The notes beneath the pieces were generated by a model that was not told the origin of the DNA, made no database searches, and saw only the letters and a list, made by a program, of their open reading frames with translations. The position numbers and the translations under genes were made by a program. 7,804 nt of DNA. Origin: Desulfobacteraceae bacterium (GTDB lineage Bacteria > Desulfobacterota > DSM-4660 > Desulfatiglandales > B25-G16). The stretch covers positions 1 through 7,804 of the forward strand of contig DAOVDY010000024.1 in the NCBI GenBank assembly GCA_030669265.1. The letters run 5' to 3'. This document shows positions 1 through 7,275 of the stretch, one piece after another; the first letter of the stretch is position 1; every line of letters begins with the position of its first letter.

Positions 1-107
1 CATTATTGGTGCATGTGTGTCCTGGCTAGCATAGCAAATTCTGAAAAAGAACACTATTTTAAGATACTTACGTTCTTAACGTTTCTTAGAGTTTATCGGG
101 AGGGTTT
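1..107 (+). other. Upstream region of the isomerase-like gene; possible 3' end of a preceding gene
   Basis: No gene can be assigned here. Frame 1 is open from base 1 to a TAA at 115-117, which would overlap the start of the next gene. Frame 2 closes early at a TAG (32-34) after ten codons reading IIGACVSWLA. Either could be the tail of an upstream gene, and neither is recognisable. Bases 70-88 hold two adjacent near-identical 9-10 base units (ACGTTCTTA then ACGTTTCTTA). I see no convincing promoter or terminator. Confidence 0.3.
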
Positions 108-1520
108 ATGGGTGTAAAACCTAAAATTGGAATACTCTTTCTTACTTCTGGCTGGTTCAGGGATGTTGGGCTTCAAACATCCTCTTCTCATTTAACAGAA
201 GAAGTAGATGAAATTGCAAAAGAAATTGTACAAAGGCTTTCCCGATTTTTAGTACCTGTCTGCAAGGGAGTCCTCTTTTCCGAAAATGAAGCCAAAAAAG
301 CAGGCGAAGAAATAAGAACTGCCAATGTTGACGGTATAATTGTTGCTCCTCTGATGTGGTGTGAAGACCAGATCCTCAGGGCGGCATTGAAAGTAATTCC
401 AAATCTCCCTCTCATTGTATGCACTTTCTTCCCTTCAGAAGGTCTTTCAGAGTTTGTCGGTTATCATGAAATGATAAAGGGTTCTGGTTTGGTTGGAAAC
501 CTGCAGATGAGTGGATTGCTCAAGAGAGATGGGTATCTATATCAATCTGTTTCAGGGTACCACCGTGATCCTGGAGTTTATGAGGAAATAAAAGAGCATT
601 GCTTTGCTCTCGCCATTTCTCGGAACCTGAAAAATGTGCGGTGTGGGGTTTTACCCTTTCGATGCGAGGCGATGTCTACAACCTATATCGATGAATTTGC
701 AATACGAAAACTTTACGGTATCGAACTAAAATACCTCGAACTACAGCGTTTTAAAGAAGAGGCCCAGAAAGTCTCACATGACGAAATTAACCAATTTAAA
801 AAGATCATAAAAGATGAAGGGCAGGTTGTGGAGGTTGATCAGAAAAATCTCACCGAAGGTATTAGGTACGCAATTGCACTGGAAAAGATCATTTCAGAAG
901 AAAGAATCAGTATCTTTGTTATGAACGATATTATTGATGAAATGCACGCCTGCTTCGGTTTGCGTCCCTGCCTTACTAATCCCCGACTTTCTGCATCAGG
1001 TGTTGTTGTTACAATGGAAGCAGATATTACAGCAGGTATCGCCATGTGCATACTCAGGCTTTTTACTGGTAAATCACCCTTTTACGCCGAGCTCTATACT
1101 GCTGACCTTGAGAAAAATGCCTTCCTCATGGGACATCCAGGCTACCACGATAGCATAAACCACGATGAAAAGTATCCCGTGAAGATTGTTCCTGATGTTG
1201 AATATGAAAACTCCGATCCCTTCTCTGGTGCCTGTACTTTTTTCAAGTACAAACCCGGTCCAGTAACAGTGGTTAATTCCGTCTACAATGGGAAAAAACT
1301 CAGGTGGTCAGTTTTCGAGGGCTACTCCCTTCAAGGTCCTCCAAAAATGGAGGGAAGCTCTCATCTCTTCTGTAAGATTGAAACACCAATAAAAGAGTTT
1401 TGCAATAGAGCAATCCAGATTGGTGTAAGCCAGCACTGGATCGTGGTTCCTGGTCACTTTATGAAAAATCTTGAAAGGCTCTGTACATGGTTAAATATAG
1501 AATACTGCACTGTTGATTAG
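108..1520 (+). CDS. L-fucose/L-arabinose isomerase family protein
   Basis: This 470-residue protein looks like a cytoplasmic member of the L-fucose/L-arabinose isomerase fold family, whose characterised members interconvert aldoses and ketoses using a divalent metal. The N-terminal half has alternating beta-alpha segments (IGILFLTSGWF at 7-17, VDGIIVAPLMW at 74-84, LPLIVCTFFPS at 100-110). The C-terminal half carries the likely active-site region: GLRPCLTNPRLSASG (284-298), an acidic TMEADI segment with E304, then E328, D333 and H343, and QHW with H443 plus PGH with H450 near the end. By analogy with FucI and AraA these acidic and histidine residues are metal-ligand candidates, but I have not aligned them. 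The protein is shorter than classical FucI (about 590 residues), as is common for uncharacterised relatives. The ATG has a GGGAGG ribosome site (98-103) at the short spacing of 4. The family call is fairly safe; the sugar is unknown. Confidence 0.8.
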   Translation: MGVKPKIGILFLTSGWFRDVGLQTSSSHLTEEVDEIAKEIVQRLSRFLVPVCKGVLFSENEAKKAGEEIRTANVDGIIVAPLMWCEDQILRAALKVIPNLPLIVCTFFPSEGLSEFVGYHEMIKGSGLVGNLQMSGLLKRDGYLYQSVSGYHRDPGVYEEIKEHCFALAISRNLKNVRCGVLPFRCEAMSTTYIDEFAIRKLYGIELKYLELQRFKEEAQKVSHDEINQFKKIIKDEGQVVEVDQKNLTEGIRYAIALEKIISEERISIFVMNDIIDEMHACFGLRPCLTNPRLSASGVVVTMEADITAGIAMCILRLFTGKSPFYAELYTADLEKNAFLMGHPGYHDSINHDEKYPVKIVPDVEYENSDPFSGACTFFKYKPGPVTVVNSVYNGKKLRWSVFEGYSLQGPPKMEGSSHLFCKIETPIKEFCNRAIQIGVSQHWIVVPGHFMKNLERLCTWLNIEYCTVD

Positions 1521-1637
1521 TACATTTCATTAATCTCGTTAGTTCAAGAACAGCGACTTCAGTATTTGCCTTAATATGTTACAAAATAGAATGCTAGAAA
1601 GAGCATACAATTCTGAAATAGAGAGGAGGTATTGGTG
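1521..1637 (+). other. Intergenic region with weak promoter-like and hairpin signals
   Basis: No gene is seen in this gap. A TTGCCT box (1566-1571) and a TAGAAT box (1587-1592), 15 bases apart, resemble a sigma-70 promoter with a spacer shorter than the usual 17. A small ATGCT/AGCAT inverted repeat with a 6-base loop begins at 1591. There is no stem followed by a T-run, so no clear terminator. Read-through from the isomerase-like gene into the aminotransferase gene is therefore possible. Confidence 0.25.
1624..1629 (+). promoter_or_regulatory. Ribosome binding site AGGAGG that decides the aminotransferase start
   Basis: A consensus AGGAGG lies 8 bases before the ATG at 1638. The reading frame also has TTG at 1632 and GTG at 1635, but these are only 2 and 5 bases from the site. 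The ATG is the better start on both codon and spacing. Confidence 0.75.
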
Positions 1638-2966
1638 ATGAAGGGAGATTTAGCTATTGCTGGAGGGAAAAGGACAGTGCCTGAGGGATTGAAGGTAGGG
1701 TGGCCAGTAATTACTCAGGAGGATAAGAAGGCGGTGATGGGAGTTTTGGATAGGGGTATCCTCTGGGGTCCCTATGCTCCGGAGGTGGTGGGCCTTCAGG
1801 AAGACTTTGCCAGATATGTTGGGACAAAATACTGCATAGCTGTAAATAGTGGTACAGCAGCCCTGCATATGGCGGTGGCCGCAGCAGGCATTGGGCCTGG
1901 AGATGAGGTTATTACCTCAGCCTTTTCATTTCTAGCTTCAGCGGTGGCGGTCCTGCATCATAACGCCATACCGATCTTTGTGGATATCGATCCTAAGACC
2001 TTCAATATTGATCCAAAAAAGATAGAAGAAAAGATTAGCTCCAGGACAAAGGCTATTATGCCTGTTCATATTCATGGCCTGCCGGCAGATATGGACGAGA
2101 TAAATGAGATTGCCAAAAAGCATCATCTCGTTGTGATAGAGGATGCTGCTCAGTCTCATGGAGCACTGTATCATGGTAAAAAGACTGGCAATTTCAGTGA
2201 TATGGCGGCCTTTAGCTTAAACTCTACCAAGAATATGCCGGGAGGAGAAGGTGGCCTTTTTGTTACTAATAATGAAGAATATAGGGGTAAAGCCAACATG
2301 GTGAGGATGTTTGGAGAGTTCCTTAAGCCCGAGGAAGGAAGAAAATACAATGCTTACACCATGGGATGGAATTATAGGACTCAAGAGATGCCGGCTGCTT
2401 TTGCTAGAAGTCAACTTAAAAGGTTAGATGAATACAATGCCAATGGGAAGAGAAACGCTGAGTATTTATCCGGGCATCTAGCAGAGATTAAGGGGGTCAC
2501 TCCTCCCTTTGTTCCTCCCGATAGGACCCATATCTATCATAAATACAGAATCAGGCTAAATCTAGATGAGTTGGATTTAGATATGGAGCCGGATAAGTTC
2601 AGAGATCTGGTAATGAAGACTCTTCAGGCAGAGGGGGTAGATGCTGTCCTCTGGCAAACTGTCCCTATTCTTGGTCAGACTCTCTTTCAGCTTAAGGAAG
2701 GCTATGGCAAGGGTTGTCCCTGGAACTGCCAGTATGCAGAAGAAATAAGTTATGATCCAAACGATTATCCAGAAACCTTGAAGCTGTTAGCTGACTCTCT
2801 GGTGATTTGCTCTGAACCTTACCCCATTTATCCTCAGCCCCTGGAGCTGATGAAATACTATATAGAAGCATTTCACAGGGTCTTTGACAATATCGATGAG
2901 GTTGTTACAGTTAAGACGACATCTGTCGAGAAAAAGCCTATAACTGGTAGGGCAGAAATAGGTTAG
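1638..2966 (+). CDS. DegT/DnrJ/EryC1/StrS family PLP-dependent aminotransferase
   Basis: This is a fold-type I, PLP-dependent aminotransferase of the DegT/DnrJ/EryC1/StrS family. These cytoplasmic enzymes usually transfer an amino group from glutamate or glutamine to a keto-sugar or keto-cyclitol. Residues below are numbered from the TTG at 1632; subtract 2 for the preferred ATG. Visible landmarks are NSGTAALHMA (72-81, cofactor phosphate region), EVITSAFSF (92-100), VIEDAAQSHGA (168-178, with D171 expected to contact the pyridine nitrogen), and FSLNSTKN then GEGG, where K200 is the expected Schiff-base lysine. The C-terminal region includes HIYHKYRIRL (300-309) and an unusual CPWNC (362-366). 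At about 442 residues it is longer than many sugar aminotransferases. The opening, with AGGKRTVPEG and a WPVITQED segment, recalls the scyllo-inosose aminotransferase branch. That branch assignment is tentative, and no sugar-nucleotide genes are nearby. With the isomerase-like gene upstream it may handle a rare sugar or inositol derivative. Confidence 0.88.
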   Translation: MKGDLAIAGGKRTVPEGLKVGWPVITQEDKKAVMGVLDRGILWGPYAPEVVGLQEDFARYVGTKYCIAVNSGTAALHMAVAAAGIGPGDEVITSAFSFLASAVAVLHHNAIPIFVDIDPKTFNIDPKKIEEKISSRTKAIMPVHIHGLPADMDEINEIAKKHHLVVIEDAAQSHGALYHGKKTGNFSDMAAFSLNSTKNMPGGEGGLFVTNNEEYRGKANMVRMFGEFLKPEEGRKYNAYTMGWNYRTQEMPAAFARSQLKRLDEYNANGKRNAEYLSGHLAEIKGVTPPFVPPDRTHIYHKYRIRLNLDELDLDMEPDKFRDLVMKTLQAEGVDAVLWQTVPILGQTLFQLKEGYGKGCPWNCQYAEEISYDPNDYPETLKLLADSLVICSEPYPIYPQPLELMKYYIEAFHRVFDNIDEVVTVKTTSVEKKPITGRAEIG

Positions 2967-3169
2967 ATCAAATATTTTATACGGAAGAAGAAAGATACGT
3001 TTTTTGGAGTTAACCCTACAAGCCAAATACTCAAATGATGCCTGAATCTCGAAAGAAAATTCTGGCAAAGAAAGGAGGGATGAGTCAGACAAATAGCTTC
3101 TTTCCTAGAGCAGGCTTTATATAGACTCTTTAGTTTAACCAAAATTTAAAAAAAGAAAAGGAGAGGAAA
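2967..3169 (+). other. 203-base intergenic region upstream of the ABC operon
   Basis: This gap separates the aminotransferase gene from the transporter operon and probably holds the operon promoter. I cannot pick a convincing -35/-10 pair; TTTATATAG near 3116-3124 is only AT-rich. There is no clear terminator for the aminotransferase gene: a T6 run occurs near 2999-3004 without a stable stem before it. A 14-codon ORF (3080-3124) starts one base after an AGGAGG-like sequence, too close for normal initiation. The region just before the binding-protein gene is very A-rich. Confidence 0.4.
3158..3163 (+). promoter_or_regulatory. Ribosome binding site of the binding-protein gene
   Basis: AAGGAG followed by AGG lies 6 bases before the ATG at 3170. 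It is the strongest well-spaced ribosome site in the transporter operon. The ATPase and second permease genes have much weaker sites, consistent with the binding protein being made in excess. Confidence 0.7.
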
Positions 3170-4297
3170 ATGAAAAAATTGTCAGTTTTGTTGTTGTCCC
3201 TATGTCTGGTTGTCTTATTTTCCATCCCAGCCATGGCAGCGAAGGAAGGCGGTACGCTGAGTATTATTTGCTTCTATGGATACGCGGACGATAGCTGGGT
3301 AAAGCCTTTTGAAGAAAAGTATGACTGCGAGGTCAAAATAACCTATGCTGGGACGGTGGAAGAGCATTTCACCAAGACAAAAGCTGCACCAGGCCTGTAC
3401 AATATAGTATCTAATGACTCAGGTAGGGTTCAGATGTATTACGATGCGGGTCTGATTCAACCCATAGATGTATCTAGATTAAAAAATTACCCCAAAATAG
3501 GAAAATATTTCCGTGACCATCCCTATGCCGAGGTTGAACCCGGTAAGAAGTTCCATGTTCCCATCTGCTGGGGAGATCAAGACTTTATCGTCAATACGGC
3601 TGTCGTGGGTGACAGGCTTAAGCCATATCTGACCGATATCGGTGGAGGTCGTCAAAGCCTTTCCTACAGGGTAATGAAAGCTCCTCAGTTCAAGGATATG
3701 GTAACCATGTTTGATGAGTCCACCAATGTCACCAGCATGTCAGCGATTGCTGCTGGTGTTGCGGATCCATTTAACCTGAGTGAGGCTGACTATGAGGCTA
3801 TGATTACTGAACTTAGCCTATGGGCCAAAAACTGCAGACAGTTTACCCTCGGATTTGATTCAGAAAAAGCGATCCTTACCGGAGAGGATGCCTATATTTC
3901 CATAACCGGCAATAACGCTATTGAGGCCAATGCATTGGTGGAGGAGGGAGTGGGAGATAAGTTCACTCATTACCTACCAACTGAAGGCACCATCTGCTGG
4001 ATCGACGGATGGGTAATTACCAAACCGACTAAAGGGAAATCTCTCGATCTGGCTCTCAAATACATCGATTACATGATAGGTGATGAAGGACAAACTTTAC
4101 TGGCTGAGAAAGTTGGCTTTGGTATTATTAATCCTGCTGGAGGTGGTGGTTATACCGATGCAGTTAAGGAGAGAACCTGGTGGTACACTATGTCAATCGA
4201 TGAATTCCCTGTTCCTCTTTATATAATGGTTACTGAAGAAGATCCTGAGAGGAGAGTGAATACCTGGCTCGAAATTAAGGCAAAATTAGGATTTTAG
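3170..4297 (+). CDS. PotD-like extracellular solute-binding protein of an ABC importer
   Basis: This 375-residue protein is the secreted substrate receptor of the ABC importer encoded just downstream. Residues 1-24 form a Sec signal peptide: a KK start, a long Leu/Val core, and an AMA|A cleavage site near 23/24. C12 lies inside the hydrophobic core without a proper lipobox, so a free periplasmic protein is favoured over a lipoprotein. The mature part fits the spermidine/putrescine-binding (PotD/PotF) group: FYGY near the start (35-38), VPICWGDQDFIVNT (130-143), matching the PotD segment that reads VPYIWG, and ICWIDGWVI (275-283) before ALKYIDYMI (295-303). W277 and D279 line up with the Trp and Asp that hold polyamine in E. 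coli PotD. The region around E183-N186 lines up with the two other acidic contacts of PotD, one of which is Asn here. With an MttB-like gene in the operon, a betaine-type or other methylated amine is a better guess than a polyamine. Confidence 0.9.
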   Translation: MKKLSVLLLSLCLVVLFSIPAMAAKEGGTLSIICFYGYADDSWVKPFEEKYDCEVKITYAGTVEEHFTKTKAAPGLYNIVSNDSGRVQMYYDAGLIQPIDVSRLKNYPKIGKYFRDHPYAEVEPGKKFHVPICWGDQDFIVNTAVVGDRLKPYLTDIGGGRQSLSYRVMKAPQFKDMVTMFDESTNVTSMSAIAAGVADPFNLSEADYEAMITELSLWAKNCRQFTLGFDSEKAILTGEDAYISITGNNAIEANALVEEGVGDKFTHYLPTEGTICWIDGWVITKPTKGKSLDLALKYIDYMIGDEGQTLLAEKVGFGIINPAGGGGYTDAVKERTWWYTMSIDEFPVPLYIMVTEEDPERRVNTWLEIKAKLGF

Positions 4298-4316
4298 GTG
4301 GAGAGTGAGCTAGTTT

Positions 4317-4352
4317 TCCTCTGGTCCTGATGTATCTGTCAGGACCAGAGGA
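4317..4352 (+). terminator. Perfect 14-bp hairpin between binding-protein and ATPase genes
   Basis: TCCTCTGGTCCTGA (4317-4330) and TCAGGACCAGAGGA (4339-4352) are exact reverse complements around an 8-base loop, and 8 of the 14 pairs are G-C. The downstream bases (TATTGATATT) are T-rich but lack an uninterrupted T-run, so it is not a classic intrinsic terminator. It starts 19 bases after the binding-protein stop codon. The likely role is partial termination or 3'-end protection of the binding-protein mRNA, which lets that protein exceed the membrane components. Confidence 0.7.
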
Positions 4353-4400
4353 TATTGATATTCGGTTACGTCCAAATAAATCTAGGGAAAGACGGATCAA

Positions 4401-5519
4401 ATGAAAGATAAAGAATCTAAATGGCAGGTCGAATTAGTAGGAGTTACCAAGATATATAAAGATACTATAGCTGTTAATAATTCCAATATTAAAATAAAAG
4501 CGGGTGAATTTTTTTCACTATTAGGACCTTCCGGCTGTGGAAAAACTACTACTCTCAGAATAATCGCTGGACTTGAAGAACCGGACGAAGGCAAGGTTTT
4601 CTTAGAAGGAAGGGATGTTACTAATGTTCCCGCTCATCGCCGCAATGTGAATACTGTTTTTCAAGATTATGCTATATTTCCCCATATGAGCGTTTACGAT
4701 AATGTCTACTTTCCCTTAAAAATGCGGAAAATTTCCAAAAAAGAAGCTGATCCAAGGATTAAAAGAGTGCTAAAGCTTGTCAATTTGGAAGGTTTCGAGA
4801 AAAGATATTCCAGTCAGGTTTCTGGTGGACAAAGACAGAGGGTGGCCTCGGCTCGGGCACTGGTTAATGAGCCAAGAGTTCTCTTATTGGATGAACCGTT
4901 AGGTGCTCTTGACTTTAAGCTTAGAGTATCCATGCAAAAAGTTTTGAAAGATATTCAGAGAAACCTAAATATTACCTTTATATATGTTACCCATGACCAG
5001 ACAGAAGCGATTACCATGAGCGACCGAATAGCCGTGATGTCTCAAGGGCTAATCCACCAAATCGGTACTCCGGATGAGATTTATAATAATCCCGCGACCG
5101 CTTTTGTAGCTTCATTCATAGGAGAGATGAATTTTTTGGAAGGACTAGTGGCGTCAATACCGTCTTCAGACACTGTAGAAGTGTCGGTCTCAAACAAAAA
5201 CATCCTCTGCAAGAATAGTGATCAAAAGATTTCGTTGAATGATGGTGTACTGGTAAGTATCCGTCCCGAGAAAGTTCATGTAAACCCCTTACAGTCCCTA
5301 AAAAATGTCATTGAAGCAGAGCTAAGCAGAATTGTATTCAAAGGGAATAATTTTGAAGTTACAGCCAAATTCGATAAGTGCGAGGTGCGTTCGCTTGTCG
5401 ATTACAAAGTTTGGGATAAGTCTCAAAAAGCGGGTAATAGGGTAAAAATAGGGTGGAACCCGGAAGATGTTCAGGTTTTTCCCATTAGCATGAAGAAGGA
5501 TATGATTCAATATGAATAA
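4401..5519 (+). CDS. PotA-like ABC transporter ATP-binding protein
   Basis: This 372-residue protein is the cytoplasmic ATPase that powers the importer. All nucleotide-binding motifs are intact: Walker A GPSGCGKTT (42-50), Q-loop Q88, signature VSGGQRQR (140-147), Walker B VLLLDEP (160-166), D-loop GALD (168-171), and switch H198 in VTHD. The sequence after about residue 240 (SFIGEMNFLEG onward, with SIRPEKVHV further on) is the TOBE-type C-terminal domain typical of the PotA/MalK/FbpC group. The size matches PotA, which is about 378 residues. The ribosome site is weak (AGGG about 13 bases before the ATG), and the gene follows a hairpin, so expression is likely lower than that of the binding protein. 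The permease gene follows 12 bases later. Role as transporter ATPase is certain; the substrate is inferred from neighbours. Confidence 0.95.
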   Translation: MKDKESKWQVELVGVTKIYKDTIAVNNSNIKIKAGEFFSLLGPSGCGKTTTLRIIAGLEEPDEGKVFLEGRDVTNVPAHRRNVNTVFQDYAIFPHMSVYDNVYFPLKMRKISKKEADPRIKRVLKLVNLEGFEKRYSSQVSGGQRQRVASARALVNEPRVLLLDEPLGALDFKLRVSMQKVLKDIQRNLNITFIYVTHDQTEAITMSDRIAVMSQGLIHQIGTPDEIYNNPATAFVASFIGEMNFLEGLVASIPSSDTVEVSVSNKNILCKNSDQKISLNDGVLVSIRPEKVHVNPLQSLKNVIEAELSRIVFKGNNFEVTAKFDKCEVRSLVDYKVWDKSQKAGNRVKIGWNPEDVQVFPISMKKDMIQYE

Positions 5520-5523
5520 AGGG
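5518..5523 (+). promoter_or_regulatory. Ribosome binding site AAAGGG that decides the first permease start
   Basis: AAAGGG overlaps the ATPase stop codon and lies 8 bases before the GTG at 5532. The in-frame TTG at 5526 is only 2 bases away, too close to be used. An ATG at 5541 is also in frame, 17 bases away. GTG at 5532 is the best fit. Confidence 0.6.
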
Positions 5524-5531
5524 TTTTGTCG

Positions 5532-6434
5532 GTGAAATCGATGAAAGAATTACCAAATAATAAGAGGGGGAAAAAGAGGGTATTATTCGATAAACCCCGT
5601 TCTTACATAATGGGAATTCCTGTTATTTTCTGGCTTCTCACAATAATAATTACTCCGGTAATTTTGATGCTAATTATGAGTTTCAGACAGAAGGTAGGAT
5701 ATGATATCTCAAATATTTTAACTCTTTCCAACTATTTGGAGATTTTAAAGAAGCCATCGTATGTCAAGATACTTTTAAGGAGCTTTAGGATAGCTTTGAT
5801 TGCATCGACTCTGGCCATTTTCGCCAGCTATCCCTTAGCTTACTATATTTCGAGAAAGATAAGAAAGGGAAGACATTTACTTTTTATGTTGATAATAGCC
5901 CCTTTATGGATAAGTTACCTGGTGAGGATAATTGCCTGGAGGGCAATACTTGGCAACAAGGGTTTGATTAATTCAACTTTAATGGCACTTGGCTTAATAA
6001 AAGAGCCTCTATCATTTTTATTATATAATCAGTTCGCCGTAGCCATCACTTTAACTTATATTGCTATTCCCTTCGTATTCATTCCCTTATACACTGCTCT
6101 GGAAAAGATTCCTGTAAATTTAATTGATGCCGCCAGGGATCTCGGAGCCAATGAGTTTCACACTTTTATAAACGTAATATTACCCCTTTGTATTCCCGGT
6201 CTACTTACAGGATTTATGCTGGCATTTATAATTTCTCTCGGTGATTACATTATCCCTATGCAATTGGGTGGGACTGGAGGAATGATGCTCGGAAATATTA
6301 TCTGGTCGCAATTTGGCTTTGCCTTCAATTGGCCATTAGGTGCTGCTTTAGGCTTTGTTTTGTTTTCTATTGCGGCAGTGATTTTGGCCATAACCCAGAA
6401 GTTTGGCTCACGAGAGGGGATGTTATACGAATAA
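5532..6434 (+). CDS. PotB-like ABC transporter permease
   Basis: This inner-membrane protein of about 300 residues is one half of the importer's translocation channel. Numbered from the GTG, it has a basic cytoplasmic N-terminus (about 1-25) and roughly six hydrophobic segments, near 29-50, 82-106, 114-134, 167-188, 222-245 and 269-289. The cytoplasmic EAA loop that docks on the ATPase is clear: DAARDLGANEF then INVILP (199-218), with the conserved Gly and the Leu-Pro end. APLWISYLVRIIAW (123-136) is typical of the PotB/PotH group. The gene sits 12 bases after the ATPase gene and 36 bases before the second permease gene, so it is cotranscribed. A TTG at 5526 or ATG at 5541 are alternative starts that change only the extreme N-terminus. 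Confidence 0.92.
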   Translation: MKSMKELPNNKRGKKRVLFDKPRSYIMGIPVIFWLLTIIITPVILMLIMSFRQKVGYDISNILTLSNYLEILKKPSYVKILLRSFRIALIASTLAIFASYPLAYYISRKIRKGRHLLFMLIIAPLWISYLVRIIAWRAILGNKGLINSTLMALGLIKEPLSFLLYNQFAVAITLTYIAIPFVFIPLYTALEKIPVNLIDAARDLGANEFHTFINVILPLCIPGLLTGFMLAFIISLGDYIIPMQLGGTGGMMLGNIIWSQFGFAFNWPLGAALGFVLFSIAAVILAITQKFGSREGMLYE

Positions 6435-6470
6435 CTTGAAAGAAATATAGAGAAATACAAGCGCAGAAAG

Positions 6471-7262
6471 ATGAAAAAAGAGAGAAGAAAATTTAAATTA
6501 TCGCCCCTGGGGATTTATGCTGTCTTAGCTTATTCTTTTCTTTACTTACCCTTAGCGGTGGTAATAGTTTTTTCTTTTAGTCCTACAAAATCTATTGTTG
6601 GATTTTCTGGTTTTACTACCAGGTGGTATATTAAATTGTTTAACGATGAAGCTCTAATCGCGGCACTTATACATTCATTACAGGTGAGTCTTACGGCAGT
6701 GAGTATTGCCGTCGTTGTTGGGACGAGTGGCGCCTTTTTTTTAGTAAGAGCGAATTTTCCAGGAAAGCAACTTTTCAGGAGCCTTTCCCAGTTACCTCTG
6801 ATTCTACCAGGAATTATTTTGGGTATAGCTTTACTGATACTGTTTATGAACCTGGGTTTTGAATTGTCCATGTTTTCGATTTTAATGGGACACGTATGCT
6901 TTACTACACCAGTGATAATGTTTCAAGTAGCCAGCAGACTCCAAAGACTGCCAAGATCATTTGAGTATGCGGCAAAAGATCTTGGAGCGACTCCGGTCAA
7001 AACCTTTTGGTATGTGACGCTTCCTATGATACGAACTGCCATAATCGGGGGGGCACTCCTCGCATTTACTATGTCTTTTGATGAGATTATCATTACCTAT
7101 TTTTTGACTGGTACCTGGACAACTCTTCCCGTGTTTATCTACGGCATGATGCGTTTTGGTCTGTCCCCGCAGGTGTTCGCTATTTCGACCGTGGTGCTAA
7201 CTTTTGCTATGGTTTTAATAGTTTTAATGGCTAAATTTACGGCCGTCCGAGAGGAACTCTAA
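6471..7262 (+). CDS. PotC-like ABC transporter permease
   Basis: This 263-residue protein is the second permease of the same importer, forming a heterodimer with the upstream PotB-like protein. It shows about six membrane segments: near 14-36, 68-92, 103-126, 133-152, 187-210 and 234-255. The EAA loop reads EYAAKDLGATPVKTFWYVTLP in outline (165-185), with Ala-Ala, Gly and the closing Leu-Pro all present. FSFSPTKSIVGFSGFTTRWY (34-53) matches the usual PotC periplasmic stretch, where a phrase like F..FTLRWY is common. Its length matches E. coli PotC, about 264 residues. The ribosome site before the ATG is poor (only a GAAAG close to the start), so translation may depend on the upstream gene. 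The MttB-like gene follows after 25 bases. Confidence 0.93.
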   Translation: MKKERRKFKLSPLGIYAVLAYSFLYLPLAVVIVFSFSPTKSIVGFSGFTTRWYIKLFNDEALIAALIHSLQVSLTAVSIAVVVGTSGAFFLVRANFPGKQLFRSLSQLPLILPGIILGIALLILFMNLGFELSMFSILMGHVCFTTPVIMFQVASRLQRLPRSFEYAAKDLGATPVKTFWYVTLPMIRTAIIGGALLAFTMSFDEIIITYFLTGTWTTLPVFIYGMMRFGLSPQVFAISTVVLTFAMVLIVLMAKFTAVREEL

Positions 7263-7275
7263 AGTCGGATGATTG

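Noticed and set aside
1..117. Frame 1 open from base 1 to 117 as the end of an upstream gene overlapping the isomerase-like gene
   Set aside because: Only 38 codons, not recognisable, and another frame gives an equally plausible short tail, so no gene is called.
2995..3010. T6 run after the aminotransferase gene as an intrinsic terminator
   Set aside because: No stable stem could be found immediately before the T-run.
2787..3092. A 101-codon minus-strand ORF crossing the end of the aminotransferase gene
   Set aside because: Two thirds of it is antisense to a well-supported gene, the protein is not recognisable, and it has no clear ribosome site.
3203..3208. Lipoprotein attachment at C12 of the binding protein
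   Set aside because: The residues before the cysteine (L-S-L) do not make a lipobox and the cysteine lies in the middle of the hydrophobic core; a normal AMA|A cleavage site follows.
4351..4362. Tandem GATATT GATATT after the hairpin
   Set aside because: Only two short units in AT-rich sequence, readily expected by chance.
6542..6871. A 109-codon minus-strand ORF inside the second permease gene
   Set aside because: It lies wholly antisense to a clear permease gene with intact motifs, so it is a shadow of that gene.
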